This document shows, piece by piece, positions 39,810 to 51,469 of a stretch of 64,000 nucleotides of DNA. Made by a program: the position numbers and the translations under genes. Where the stretch lies: NCBI RefSeq assembly GCF_016906535.1, contig NC_057384.1, forward strand, positions 992,001-1,056,000. Reading direction: 5' to 3'. The notes under the pieces are model-generated. The model made no database searches and was not told where the DNA came from. It was given only the letters and a program-made list of their open reading frames with translations. The DNA is from Rhizoctonia solani. Taxonomy: Eukaryota; Basidiomycota; Agaricomycetes; Cantharellales; Ceratobasidiaceae. The stretch's first letter is position 1, and every line of letters begins with the position of its first letter.

Positions 39810-42062
39810 TCATTCGACGAGCGCTGTTGTAGAGAAGAGCTCGTTGATCTCCTCTAGGGACATTCCCTTAGTCTGTTGCACTTAAATCAGATGGACAGCA
39901 CATATAAATTGAAGCAACTTCAAACCTCGGGAAAGTGAAGTAGACGATTGGAACAAAGACGCTGAAGAAGGGTTAGAGGTATGAATCCTAGTGATTTTGG
40001 TAAGCTCACGCATTGATAACCCCGAATATTATACTGGTTTCACGTTAGTGATCACAGACAAAGGCGGAGATGAAAGCACCCACTAAGTTCGGAACTTGAT
40101 GGTCAAAATTGCAAGCGGTGTCATTTCTAAGCCATTTGCCTTTACATATGTTCTCCGGCCTACCAAAACTACTCACGAACGACACTAGAAAGCTTTGGTC
40201 AGTGGACCAGCGAACAACAGCGGACGTTTCAGCTCACAGGTAATTACATATCCAATTTGCAGCAGTACTCAGTGCACTGCCTTTGGCTCGGAAACGGAGA
40301 GGCAATATTTCAGATGGATATACCCATACCACCGCTTGAAATCCGATGGTGAATAGACCCATGAATCTATTTGCTATCAGAAGATTGAGGCGGAGACCTT
40401 GCGGGCGCTTACAAGAAAACCATGACGGACGCAGCGACGCCGGCCACGAAATCCCCATCCTTGTTGACCTTAATTTTATATTTAACAAGAAGATAGAATC
40501 TGAAATTAAAAAAAAGAACTTACTTGACTTACAAAACCTGCTTGTGCGAAGAGTACGGCGGACATCAAAGGTAAGCAAGTCAGCAATAGTCTTCGCCGAC
40601 CGACGGTCTTCCAAGGTGATGATCAGTGACTTAGTGACTTGGTACGAGCAATTACAGAAAGTACCCACATCGATCAGAAACCATGGTATAAATGATGCAA
40701 TAAAAAACCAAGTAAAGAGCCCTCCTGATAATAAATTAGACTGGGATGGTGAAAATCCAATACGGGAAAAGAGAAAGCTGGCATAGTAAACAATAGCTGA
40801 GATAGGGGTTTAGATGATGCACAGAGAACCCGAATCGAGGATACTTGCAGTTTATTCCGCCTAGTTGTTGAAATGCCTGTATCCCACAAGCAATCAAAAG
40901 CCTTCGCCTGCTCTTGATTGGATCATCGTATTTCAAAAGACGAAGAACGTCACCCCAGTGCTCGCTACCGAATTGCTTGTCGTAGTTTACGGTATCTATA
41001 ATCGCATTAAAAATCATATCGGCCTCCGGAGGTTCGTCGCTTGTTGGTGGCGCAGTATAAAGCATTCGGAGCACATGTTTTGCTTCTTCTGTACGAGCGT
41101 GAGAGGCTAGCCATCTGGGACTCTCCGGAACTACAAATAACGAAAGCAGCAGTAGGGGCAGAATGAGCACCAGTTGGAGGGCAATCGGAATTCTCCATTG
41201 CCCGGAGCCTAATGATTCATCCTTTGAGAACGCAAAGTCAACCCAGTAGGCAAGCATAGTTCCAAGGTTCAATACGGTCAGCTAAAGAGATTATTCAGGT
41301 TTAGATTCGAAGCAGGCTGTTATTTTCCTAATTACATTCGCTCCCTTACCTGTATACAAACAAAAATTCCTCGAGTAGCCTTGGGCGAAAACTCGGCCTG
41401 GAGGACAGGCACAGTTGAATTCTTTCCTGCGTGTTAGCCAAACCAAGTGTTGTAATAGTATAATTGATTATATACCGACAATTATTCCCAATCCTATCCC
41501 TGAAACTGTCCTTGATACGATCATCGTCACACAATCCTGGCTTGCAGTTTGAAGAATGGTTCCCACGAGCATCGCAGTAGCACCTATTGAGGTAGACGCC
41601 TTCCTTCCAAGGCGTTCACCGAATGCTGCGGTAACTAATGAGCCTACAAAACAGCCTATCTCTAGGATTGCGACCTATGTTTGACTTGAATAATGTGGCT
41701 TCTCCTATAGGCGCAACTTACGATGGTCCCAAGTAAAGCAGCGCTCGGATAGTTAAAGCTCTTTTTAAAAGACTCATTCTCAATTACTTTGATAAGTATT
41801 AGCGAATAGCATTCGGAAAAGGAAACTGAGCACGGACTCACATCCTCCTAGAACTCTAGTCGGATGGATGCAATCAATATGAGAAGTTACAATGTGTGAT
41901 TATTGTGGCAACACACCCAATATCATAACCTAATTAACGAAAGGGCTATGGTTAGATTTGCTATTTAAAGGGAGGTGGCCGACACTTGCCAATTAACATA
42001 AATCCCAAGGCAGTAAGTGTCGTTATTGCTGTGAGAAGCACCCGGCCTTCTAATGCCCACAT
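39810..42062 (-). CDS. MFS sugar transporter
   Basis: The start is the ATG at 42060-42062 (MWALEGRVLLTAITTLTALG) and the stop is TGA at 39810-39812; many short introns. Sugar-porter signatures are in order: helix 1 ending LGFMLIGYDIGVLGG, FGERLGRKAS after helix 2, then PESPRWLASHARTEEAKHVL after helix 6. Next are IQAFQQLGGIN (helix 7), VGRRRLLL and the late WVYPSEILPLRFRAKGSAL. The end reads KGMSLEEINELF. Twelve membrane helices are expected. It imports hexoses, pentoses or a similar sugar by proton symport at the plasma membrane; the exact sugar is not predictable. Intron 1 (41930-41989) uses a GC donor. The transporter lies among cell-wall enzyme genes, which fits uptake of their products. 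Confidence 0.88.
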
Positions 42063-43712
42063 ATTGCCGAAAGAGGGACTTGTGAGTGAATCCGATGTGC
42101 GTCTGGTTTGTTCCTTCGCTAGCCTAACTAATCAAGTGCAGTTATAAACAATTCAATTCGCAAGTTCTGGCTTTATGTCGCCTGGATAACTAAATTGATT
42201 CGATGCTTGGGTGTGATGACGAAACAAAACACCCCGGTAGCGATCGGTGGGTAATCGAATCTCTTGGCGCTTGGTCCACTTAAAATAACCAATTTATCAC
42301 GTTAGGCAACTTGAGTACTGGCGAAAATTTGAAATTGCTCTAACGGTCATCGTTGTATCTGAGTGAGTTTCAGAGCTCAATAGTCTAGCATACGACAATG
42401 AGACCATACCTTCCCCTTTTATATTATGCCAAAGGCATCATTTCTGCAAATGTACGGTGCTGTTGGGAGCCGCGCCTGCTCGGTCACGTGACTTACATTT
42501 TATGATTCATATTTAAAGAACTACAAGCGAACAAGGCTAACCGCTCACGACCACGTGACTTACACTAGACCTTAACGCCACCCATATTCACCAAAGTCTC
42601 ACGCGGTCGTTTTCGTCTTCGTTCCATACATTACCCCTCTCCTCAGTTATGAAAAATTTCTACCCGTTCTGAGAGCCTCCCTCGCGTCTTGGGGCCTCGG
42701 CGGTCTCTTTTCGCTTACCGTTCCCCTTCCTAGCACCGCCCGCCTGCACTAGAGTTCGCATCGCGGCTCCAAACTCTGGACACCATTTTCCTACAATGAT
42801 TAAATTTCAACCAAATTTATAAGGAAACCTCAGTAACACTATGATGGTTGGCTAGATCACCTGGTGCTTGCTAGCTAGGCATAACGATGACAGTTAACCC
42901 CTGCGGCGCGGCCGCGTATCATTACTTTTAGCTTTGGAACATTTGCGTAAACTTCCTATTTACCTCACTCCAAATTACAGATATGGTGTTTGCCGTCATT
43001 CTTTTACTGCCTTCATTTGCACTCCATGCGAGCCGACGACACGGGGAATGAGTGCTGCTTGGCACGAATACGATTTCAAAATTTTGCTTGTGCTCAAATT
43101 GCCTTTTTGATTCGGACATAAGGCTTGAAAGTTATGAGCCCAAGATCCGAGCGTTCAGCTGATTAATTCTTGCGGTGGGCTAATCGCACGGCTTTCGACC
43201 CATGTGAGCAGGTTTGCATATGTGCGCCAACCGGATGAATACCATACTCGTGCTTAAGTCCGTTGTGAAGTCTGGCTTCTCGGAACGTATAATCGTCAAG
43301 GGAGACTAATCATCTCGGCTGAAATGTATGGTGATCTCAATGGCCCTCTTTTGGATGTAATCATTCCAAGCTAGGGTCGACATCAATCATATGATCAAAT
43401 GCCTGCTACATATGGAAGATTAATGAATGAAACGCTGTTCGTGGAAGGCAAGTACATTCTTCATCCCTGGAGGACTTATGCTTACAAAGTCTTCGCCCAC
43501 TTTCCTGATGGGCAGTCATTTTGTTTCGTCGGGAAGCAGGCGTAGCAGAACGTGATTAACACTTCCCTGGGCCAAGTATCACAAGTTCAGGATCCAAGCC
43601 AAATGGAGAATGCGGGACTACCTCCTGCTGTGTCAAATTACAGCCGTGAAAGCTGGAGTATAAAGCCAACGGGGGTGAAAGCTGGAGTTGAACTATCCTG
43701 CCTCTTCGAAAC
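42063..43712. other. Divergent intergenic region between the transporter and pectinesterase
   Basis: Two nearly identical sites, TCACGTGACTTACA near 42485 and CCACGTGACTTACA near 42552, lie 68 bp apart upstream of the transporter. A CT-rich stretch follows at 42590-42760. I see no gene here. Confidence 0.4.
43659..43664 (+). promoter_or_regulatory. TATA box of the pectinesterase gene
   Basis: TATAAA 54 bp before the start codon, at a spacing that leaves a leader of only about 20-25 nt. Confidence 0.6.
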
Positions 43713-44916
43713 ATGCTTTTCAGTACCTTGGCACTCCTTTCAGCGGTCGTCTCTGGCCTCTGCGCAAACTCGCCTCCTCCTGGCTCGATTACCGTAGGGC
43801 CCGGAGGCAAATACTCGACTTTGTCCGCGGCACTCAAGGACACCTCTTCCAATGTATACTTCGTATACGCTACATCATCAAGGAGCGAGTCGTGATCACT
43901 CGCTCGAATATCACCATCTATGGCCAGACCTCGGACGAGTTAACCTATTCACAAAATAAAGTCACGATTTACAACAACATACCTGCATCTACTGCAGGGA
44001 GCAATGAGGCGAGCGCGACCGTGTCGATACATGCGTCGGCAAAAGATGTAAAGATATACAATCTGAACATTGCAAACACTTACGGCAGAGTAAGTCTGTT
44101 TTTATTTTTCTCAGAATGTTGGTCACTGAGGTCTTAATCATTCCTACCAGGGCTCACAAGCCATTGCTCTAGCGATCAACAACACTCACTTTGGAGGTTA
44201 TGGACTTAACCTTACTGGGTATCAAGACACTCTCCTTACCAACAACGGTCTCCACTTTCTCAGTAAAGGCTATATCAATGGCGCAACTGACTTCGTAAGT
44301 TGGTACAACGGAACGCCGGACGAACTCTAACTGATTCATACAGATTTTCGGAATGAACTCGAGCATCTGGATTACACAGAGTACCATCGAAACCATCGAT
44401 AACGGATGGATCACTGCTTCTGGACGACTATTTGATGATCCGTTCTACGTGAGTGTTGGCACTTATATCTACGATTGAGGTCTTACCTCGTCATTGGCAG
44501 TATGTCATCGACCGATCCAACATCGTTGGGAAAGGTACACAGTACCTAGGCCGCCCATGGCGTAACTATGCCCGCGTCGTTTTCCAAAACTCCGTTCTTG
44601 GCTCGCAAATGTGGGTCCTCCAAGCCCAAAGTAGTGACAGAATCTAACCCATGCTCCAGTCAACCAGCTGGTTGGTCCGCATGGGGTACCACTAACCCCA
44701 TGACCGACCACGTCTTTTATGGGGAATACAATAACAGTGGGTGAGTAGACGTTTTGGATGCGTTCGCCAGCTATAAATTCTTATCTCTAACACGCCTTTA
44801 GCCCTGGATCATGGAACTCTAAACGGGCTCCTTTCGCGACAAACATGACTGAAGCACTTACTCTAGACACAGTATTTGGGGGATCCACCAATTGGGTCGA
44901 CCCTGCTTATTTGTAA
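43713..44916 (+). CDS. Pectinesterase (CE8), secreted
   Basis: The start is ATG 43713; the signal peptide MLFSTLALLSAVVSGLCA precedes NSPPPGSITVGPGGKYSTLS. The right-handed beta-helix family motifs follow: TFKERVVITRSNITIYGQTS, LTGYQDTLLTNNG (catalytic Gln and first Asp), TDFIFGMNSSIWI (second Asp) and YLGRPWRNYARVVF (catalytic Arg and Trp). It ends SKRAPF then FGGSTNWVDPAYL and TAA at 44914-44916. Several short introns are present. The enzyme removes methyl esters from homogalacturonan in plant cell walls and opens it to pectate lyases and polygalacturonases. No frame damage was seen. Confidence 0.93.
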
Positions 44917-45028
44917 AAACGGTGCTAGGAGACATCATGTATTCTAGTCTAAAACCCCCAAAAGGGTAAACAAAAGATACCGCCGCTCCTGCTGTATTCT
45001 ACCATGTCACATGGACAACTGAAACACT

Positions 45029-46753
45029 CTAACCGTTGAGCTTGAAGTCCGCGACCACCACGGCGCTAGGAGTTGTTCCACTGGACTTGACTTGGTACAA
45101 GACCGAAAGAACTCCCTCGGATTTGACACGCGGACGATCAATCGTGACTTCCCCGAATGCGTTCAGCCCAGCCGCTACACCATCATAAGCAAGAGTCCAG
45201 TCAGTCCAACCAGAAGATTTGCTGGCAGTCACTATCTTCAGGAATGGCAATACCACGTAAATCTAGACAAAGTCATAAGACTCTTTGCATCATCACAGGC
45301 GCTCGCACTTACATTGTCTGAAGCATCCACACAATTTGAGAGCGTCCAGAGCTACCAAGAGCAAATGGAATCTCGACTTTGGTCCAAGTGCCGCTCGAAG
45401 AACGGTAAAGATGGAAAGGTCGCGCGTATGAGGTACGGTCCGCCGCATAAGAATTGACACACTGAGTGAATCTCCCAGGTACGTATGAGATAATTACGTG
45501 TGGTTGATTTGCCGAGTCGACGGTTTGTGATTCTTGCTGTGTATAGGTGGGTTAGTTTAGTGAATTTAGTCAAGTAAGAATGAGACTCACGTTCATTAAT
45601 CCATGGTTTGGATCCAATGAGTCGACGATAATGCCTGAAGTAGTCACAGAGACTGTACTTGATCCCGTTGTAGCAACCTTGGTTCCACCGTTATTGTACC
45701 ATGTACGACCACGATCGTCACTTCAACATGCACTTCAGTCATGAGGTAAGTGGGCGGAGGAAATGCAATCGTTACCTGTACAACCAAATGGTATCGTGAT
45801 TTGTTAAGCCCCCGCTAGCGCACAGCACACCGCCGTTATTTTCGCGCCATGTGCCTCTTGATGTAAAAAATCAGATCTCGGACCAAGCGTTGACAAAAAA
45901 GTCCCTACGATGTATGAAGGCGCCCCGTGGATGAGTACGTGACTCCGTTAATGTATAGGTTGCGCGCGGTAGAGGCTAAAGTAACACTTTTTAGAATTCA
46001 CCCTAAATCACGGGCGGCTCGGCTTACTTGCACCGTTGTAAGTATAGGATCCCGTTGCTGAGGTAAATCCACCCAAATTAGTCCACGAGGCGCCGTTGTA
46101 TTCGGCTACTTGGGCAACGCCGTTCCCAGATACTGCCGAGCGGTAGAAAAGCTGAAGGCGATTATCCGGGGTGATAAGGAACTGAGGATAAGTAAATTGG
46201 TTGGTAACGCTCGCTCCGTCCAGTGTAGTCTGGACTGCTCCGAATTGAGATACGGTCCAAGCAAAGCTCCCAGGACTGCCTGCGAGATTGGCAACCGACT
46301 TCACGTAGTATAAAACGGTAGAATGAGTCTATTTGATCGATATATAGGTTAGTAATATTCAAGCCAAAGCGAAAGCAGATAACTTACGTCCATGGCAATA
46401 TGTATCCTCCCATCGCTTGGAGAAATGCCTATTGCGATCACATTGTGCGAGTCATTGACAGAGAGTTGGTGAGGAAGCTGAAGAGTGGACCAGGATCCCG
46501 AAGGAAGTTGCCGCCTCGCCAGGATTGCGTAACGGGTTGACGTGTACCAGCCAGCATACTGATATCCATTATATGTGACAACACCAGATTGTTGGAAGGA
46601 TTCGACATTCACGAGCCCATCGTAAGAAACAAAAAAGATTCCCTGAGCATCCAGCTGCGTGGAGGATTGTCGTGTGACAGTCGGCGCAGCGACGACTAGA
46701 TACGGCACGACAAGGGCCAACAACGCCCAAACTCCAACCCACAAACTACGCAT
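45029..46753 (-). CDS. Secreted BNR-repeat (BNR_4-like) protein, candidate polysaccharide lyase
   Basis: The start is the ATG at 46751-46753; the signal peptide MRSLWVGVWALLALVVPYLV is followed by VAAPTVTRQSS. The first beta-propeller blades read GIFFVSYDGLVNVESFQQSG, YNGYQYAGWYTSTRYAILAR and QLSVNDSHNVIAIGISPSDG; the last has the SHNxIxxGI pattern and HIAMD. Later exons give TNQFTYPQFLITPDNRLQLF and ASWTNLGGF. The last exon ends VKSSGTTPSAVVVADFKLNG before the stop at 45029. The BNR_4 group includes several polysaccharide lyase families; from memory the closest match is the fungal rhamnose-glucuronate lyase type (PL42), a family guess rather than a proof. The neighbouring pectinesterase makes a role on plant or gum polysaccharides likely. 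Confidence 0.72.
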
Positions 46754-46794
46754 GATGGAAAGATTTTTCGCGCTGAACCACTGCCAAGTAGCTG

Positions 46795-46801
46795 TTTTAT
46801 A
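46795..46801 (-). promoter_or_regulatory. TATA box of the BNR-protein gene
   Basis: TATAAAA on the minus strand, 42 bp before the start codon, close enough to imply a very short leader. Confidence 0.55.
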
Positions 46802-47500
46802 CGCATCCAAGTTCGGCCCGCAATGTCTACATGGAGCTATTCCAGGGCTTCGATGTCGGTATTTCTGACTTCTTGAGAGGTCTCATGGTTCCAAGTATCA
46901 ACACAAACGAGAACCAAGTTTCTCCAAAAGGCATGTCTACCGGGAAGCGCCACTTCCCGAAGCCACTCGTTCCGGGCCTTGAATGTCGGGGCCTCCGAAG
47001 TTGGGTGGATGTTACATGTGCTGGTCGCCGGAAGGTAGACCGACCACGCGAGACAGCACCGGAGTGTAGTATAGCAAACACGTCCAAATATGACATGTTT
47101 GTCTCAATGTCGGTTGCCGGGCTGTGCAGTAGCTTGAACTCTGGCATGGAAAGTCCTTGTTGAACGAGATCTGATAAATAATGCAACCATGCCATGCATC
47201 GTATATTAACAGCGACGGAATCTCTACCGAGATGACTGATACCAATACTTTGTCTGTTTGTATGTACTCGAATACCCCGTGCCGGTATTGGAGGCCATAT
47301 GCCGCCAACCAGCTAGGTTCCCTCAACCACTGCAGAACATTGCCAGTTTAGCTACTCGGCCTCATTTACTAAGAAACTCCGCGGAGCTCCGAGCCGAATT
47401 CGGAATCCATAACCAACACACTGCTGACTGACTGCTCAATGAATCAACAACCAAAGTCTAACTGATCCTCCCGAGTTACGCCATCCTTGCGGACCAGCAG

Positions 47501-47508
47501 TATAAAAA
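47501..47508 (+). promoter_or_regulatory. TATA box of the thioredoxin-like gene
   Basis: TATAAAAA on the plus strand, 47 bp before the ATG, followed by a C/T-rich leader. Confidence 0.6.
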
Positions 47509-47554
47509 GGGGGCGCCCTCCTCCTCCAGGTACTGACTTTTAACACTTTTAGCC

Positions 47555-48022
47555 ATGGCCACCACTGAAGCTCTCACCCACATTACGAGCCGCGAACAAT
47601 TTGAACAAGCGGTAAGCATAGTTACAGGATCACCAAATGTACAAAAATAACAGGTTTATTTATAGGTCAATGGAGGGAAACCCATTATCGTCGACTTCTG
47701 GGCTGATTGGTGTCAACCTTGCAAGATGATCACTGGACCATACGCAACTCATGCACAAGAGAACCCGAGAATCGGCTTTTACAAACTTAACATTGATGAA
47801 CAGCCGGTTTGTGACCCATTACCTTATAACATGCAATAAGACTAATCCAGCGAGCGGCTTCAGTGGATCGCTGAATGGGACGCTGCCCATCCTGAAAATC
47901 AGCTCTCGATTAGGACGGTAAGGAAACTTAATATCGCTCTAACAAAAGTATATTAAGCGTATTCCCAAGATCCTCTGTTCATTGCGTTTGATGGAGCTGG
48001 TAGACAGTTGGATCGATTCTAA
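47555..48022 (+). CDS. Thioredoxin-like protein, 3' half unresolved
   Basis: Exons 1 (47555-47611) and 2 (47666-47806) are exact and give MATTEALTHITSREQFEQA, then NGGKPIIVDFWADWCQPCK and FYKLNIDEQP. The active site is WCQPC in place of the usual WCGPC. Downstream, frames from about 47855 (RLQWIAEWDAAHPENQLSI) and 47971 (PLFIAFDGAGRQLDRF, then TAA at 48020-48022) resemble a thioredoxin second half with the cis-Pro strand. They cannot be joined in one frame with standard splice sites. The protein would also lack the last helix. It may be a truncated or diverged thioredoxin, or the sequence has an indel. The redox role is inferred from the motif. Confidence 0.6.
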
Positions 48023-48583
48023 GTGCACATCCAAGCAGTTGAACGTGATTGTAGAAACTCAATATATACATTCTTATACTTACATGATACCGTAGACTTT
48101 ATTGAGGAAGTGAGTGCGTTGGCGAGGTTATAAGCTGTGTTAATTGTATGGTGAAAATGCGATTACAGCTGAACCGTGCATGACTACCCGCGTGTTGTGC
48201 TTGTATAATCACTGTATATAACTACTATGGTCACTGATCATGAGGAACTATAATTAACTGTGCCTAGAAAGTACTGGACCGAGCTAAAACAGGCTCGACT
48301 AAGCTCACAAATTTAAGTCCGTGAATAGACAAACAAACTCCGCAGGCAAACCCAAAAACACGGAAGCAATTTCTATAAACGGACCGGCCAACCTCTATAG
48401 CTAATCCGTAAACCGAATCATACATATTGATCTACCATACAATTTATTCGAACCCGAGAAACCCAAACCAGAAAGAAGATAGCAAAAGGCCGTTGGCCGT
48501 CGTAGCGTAGCGTGAATTAGATTACATTAGAGCATCACCACCCATCAAGAGCCTGAACGAAGAAAATGCGTCCGTGTTTATAG
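48023..48583. other. Tail-to-tail intergenic stretch
   Basis: It lies between the thioredoxin-like gene and the stop codon of the Pro/Gln-rich gene. Nothing else is seen. Confidence 0.4.
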
Positions 48584-50920
48584 TTAGGCCAAAGTAGAAG
48601 GGCCATGGCCGAGCACCGGCATAGTAAGATTGCCACCGTTTCCGCTCCCGGATTTGCTCGCGCTGCCGCCGGTTGAAGGGCCCAGAATAGGCGTTTGGGG
48701 TTGGCTGCCTGGTCGAGAATGTTGCTGCTGCTGGGGCTGTGGGCGCGTCTGAATTTGAGGCGACGGTTGTGTCGTAGAGCGTGTTTGGCCAGGGGGTGCG
48801 GGCGCCGAGTGTATCGGGTGAGCAGGGGCGGGACGTGTCTGTGATGATCCCGGTTGGTTCGGCGCGGGTCGCTTCTGGCCTGCTATGGTCATGGTAACCG
48901 AAGATGAAGCTGCCCGCATACCGTGTGCTGGAGGAGGAATATGGGAATGCCGTTGGGGTTGTGAAACCGTGCGTTGGGCTTGTTCGTTGGATGCAGCCAC
49001 AATAGCTTGGGCAGAATTGAGGCCTATGCTTCGCGCCGAGGGACCGCTGACGCTAACGGACCTCCCCGCAATCGGTCGAGGAACGTTTAGGGTCCCAGCA
49101 GGCTGAGATTGCGTGTGCGTCGCCGTCTGCATTTGGGGCTGGCCAACTCCAAGAGTGCGTCGAGAGGTTACGGTTGATGTACGCGGTGCGCGCGGCTGAT
49201 TTTGAGGAGTAGTGGGCGGAGGATGAACACGAGCTTGTGTTGGGGATTGCTGTGACATCGTTGGCTCTGGAGGTTGCTGCGGTTGAGGTGCAGATTGAGC
49301 TGGGGGTTGGGCCGGAGCCTGGGGCTGAGATACCAGTGTTTGTGACGGTGCTGGTGCTGACTGCGCAACTGCTTGTTGAGGTTGCGTTGGGGGCATATGG
49401 CGAAACATGCTTGGAAGTGAACCGGGAATCTGCATCGCCTGCTGCAACTGGCTGTTGGAGGAATCCCCTCCGCGCTATAACAAAGAATCGATGTTTGTAT
49501 TAGATCAAGAGCTCTAGAATAAAATAGGCGGACGCACCTCACGATCCCAAGCATCGAATGCCCTTGCGATAACTCCTTCCAATTCCGTCATGTCCATTAC
49601 AGTGAGACGTAATTGATGCATTATATGAGCCCGAAGCAATTGAGCTTCACTGGTATTTAGCGCCAGAGATACGATCATTGCAAAGGCTTGACCTGAAGTA
49701 TGACTCGGAGGGGGTTGAGTCAACGTAGGTCCGCCCATTGGCATCATTGCTGACATTGGAAGCCCGAGTGAAGGGGCAGGGGGTACAGCGGTCGTCTGGG
49801 CAGTTGGAGTGGGAGCAGCCGGTAGCGCAACCGGCGTGGCCGGAGGAATAGGAGTGGGTGTTGTTGCGGGGGCTGGGGCGGGAGCTGAAGTAGGGGGAGG
49901 GAACCCAGGGACAACGTTGCCAACAGGGGGTGGGCCTCCACTCGGTTGAGGAGCCGAAGCCGATGTAGGCGACGGTTCAGGAGGGGGAGCGGGCGCAGGA
50001 GATGGTGTGGGGGCTGGTGCAGGTGTTCCAGTGGGTCGAGGTGATGGAGGAGCAGGGGAAACTTGCATTTGCATGGGGTTCATTGTTTGAGGGGGCTGCT
50101 GTTGCGGAGCGAGCATCGGGATCATATGGGGCGGCATCATTTGACCATTTTGGACGAAGGGCCCGGGATGGTGAGCGTGCGTATGAAAGAACTGTCCGTG
50201 AGGGAACGGGTTGCTTGACCATATTGCTGGCGGTGGATAGTAAAAGGCTGGGGGCTGCTCATATGGGACAGGATGAGACTCGCTGGAGTTTACGTCTTGC
50301 TCGATGTGAGGTTCTGCAGTAGGTTCGGGAGGATTGACCGGCAATGTGCTTTCAGGCACCGTTGGCGCACTCCCTGGTGCTCCTCCGCTAGCACCCCCAC
50401 TAGCGCTAGACTGAGGCTCTGTCCCAGTCTCTTCCTCAGCCCTCCGAGCGCGCACCACTGCCCGATGCTTCCGCTGCCTCTCACGTGCCGCCCGTCGCGT
50501 TTTCTCCTTGCGGATTTCCTCGGGGCTCATTGCTGCGAGAGCCGCCGGATCAGGTGGGGGATCTGAAAAGGGATTTGAACCGTCAAAATGTGTGACGTCT
50601 GTACCAGGATACCGACGAGGAGCAGCAGGCTGGCCATTCCTCCCAATACCGGCCGCACGATCTCGCATCCGCTTACGCCTTTGTCGTTCTCGTGCTTTGC
50701 GACGTTTATAAGCTGCCTCGTCCTCGTCTTCAGGGATGATCTCATCGGCTTCGGTCGACGCAAATGACACATCTTGCCAGTCCATAGAGTGATCTGGGTC
50801 CGGAGATACTTGGTGAGGCACTCCAGATGTTCCGGCAGATCCAACATTGGGGTCATACGGTTGTGATGGATGAGAGTGTCCATCTGGCGTCGTCGCTTGT
50901 GGCATGCTCGACCCATCCAT
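48584..50920 (-). CDS. Pro/Gln-rich protein with two basic bZIP-like stretches
   Basis: The start is taken as ATG 50918-50920 (MDGSSMPQATTPDGHSHPSQ). One clear intron near 49475-49540 joins RAFDAWDRE to RGGDSSNSQLQQAMQIPGSL, giving about 757 residues ending LGHGPSTLA. Two similar basic segments are seen: YKRRKARERQRRKRMRDRAA near residue 75 and KEKTRRAARERQRKHRAVVR near 145. Long Pro-, Ala- and Gln-rich tracts follow. A short ordered stretch (FAMIVSLALNTSEAQLLRAH, then MDMTELEGVIARAFDAWDRE) may be a conserved helical domain. The basic segments resemble bZIP DNA-contact helices but no leucine heptad follows, so I do not call it a bZIP factor. Nuclear regulatory function is inferred from composition. 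Confidence 0.6.
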
Positions 50921-51469
50921 AGCCGTGGGAGGCGCAGTGACAACGCTGTAAAAAAAAATTACCGGTTCAGTGCGTATGGCACAACACTTGGAGTCAAACT
51001 TGCTTACAGGGATACCTGGGTGTATGCAGTGACCTTTTCGAGCTGTGACTTTTGTGAGGGGGGGCGTGATGGAACGGAGAAAGAGCCAACAACCTGTATG
51101 TGACCTCCCGGCCAATCAGAGCCTGAGGAGCGTAGCGCACAGACCATGTGATGGCTTAGTCATCAGGGGTGACGCTTCGCAGCTTTGTCACGGTTTAGTA
51201 GTTTTAGTGACGTTCTTCCGGTCCTAACGCTTTCTGGTACCATAAATATTTATTATATGAAGATGGTAACAGGATGTAAAAGTCCAGGATTGGTACGTAT
51301 ACCGTGCGTCGCGGGTTTACAGGGGAAGAATAAAGAGTATAAGAATATAATGTTGAGTACCTGGTATGATATTCCTCAGAAAACCCAATCAAACCCATGG
51401 ATACCAATTCTGCCCACCCGTTGAAACTTAGTGTCACAACTGGGCCGAATATCGTCAGAAGACCCACCA
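50921..51469. other. Intergenic stretch between two minus-strand genes
   Basis: It contains the promoter region of the Pro/Gln-rich gene and the 3' flank of the small membrane-protein gene. No other feature was found. Confidence 0.4.

Larger units (their letters stand above)
46754..47554. promoter_or_regulatory. Divergent intergenic region between the BNR protein and thioredoxin-like genes
   Basis: This 801-bp region has TATA boxes at both ends, one for each gene. Reading frames of about 110 codons on both strands at 46830-47190 overlap each other and match nothing I know; I regard them as chance. Confidence 0.45.

Noticed and set aside
46831..47195. Overlapping frames of 110 and 122 codons on opposite strands
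   Set aside because: Neither has a known motif or splice partners, and they lie in the divergent promoter region between two solid genes.
48584..50920. Calling the Pro/Gln-rich protein a bZIP transcription factor
   Set aside because: Basic stretches are present, but no leucine heptad follows either of them.
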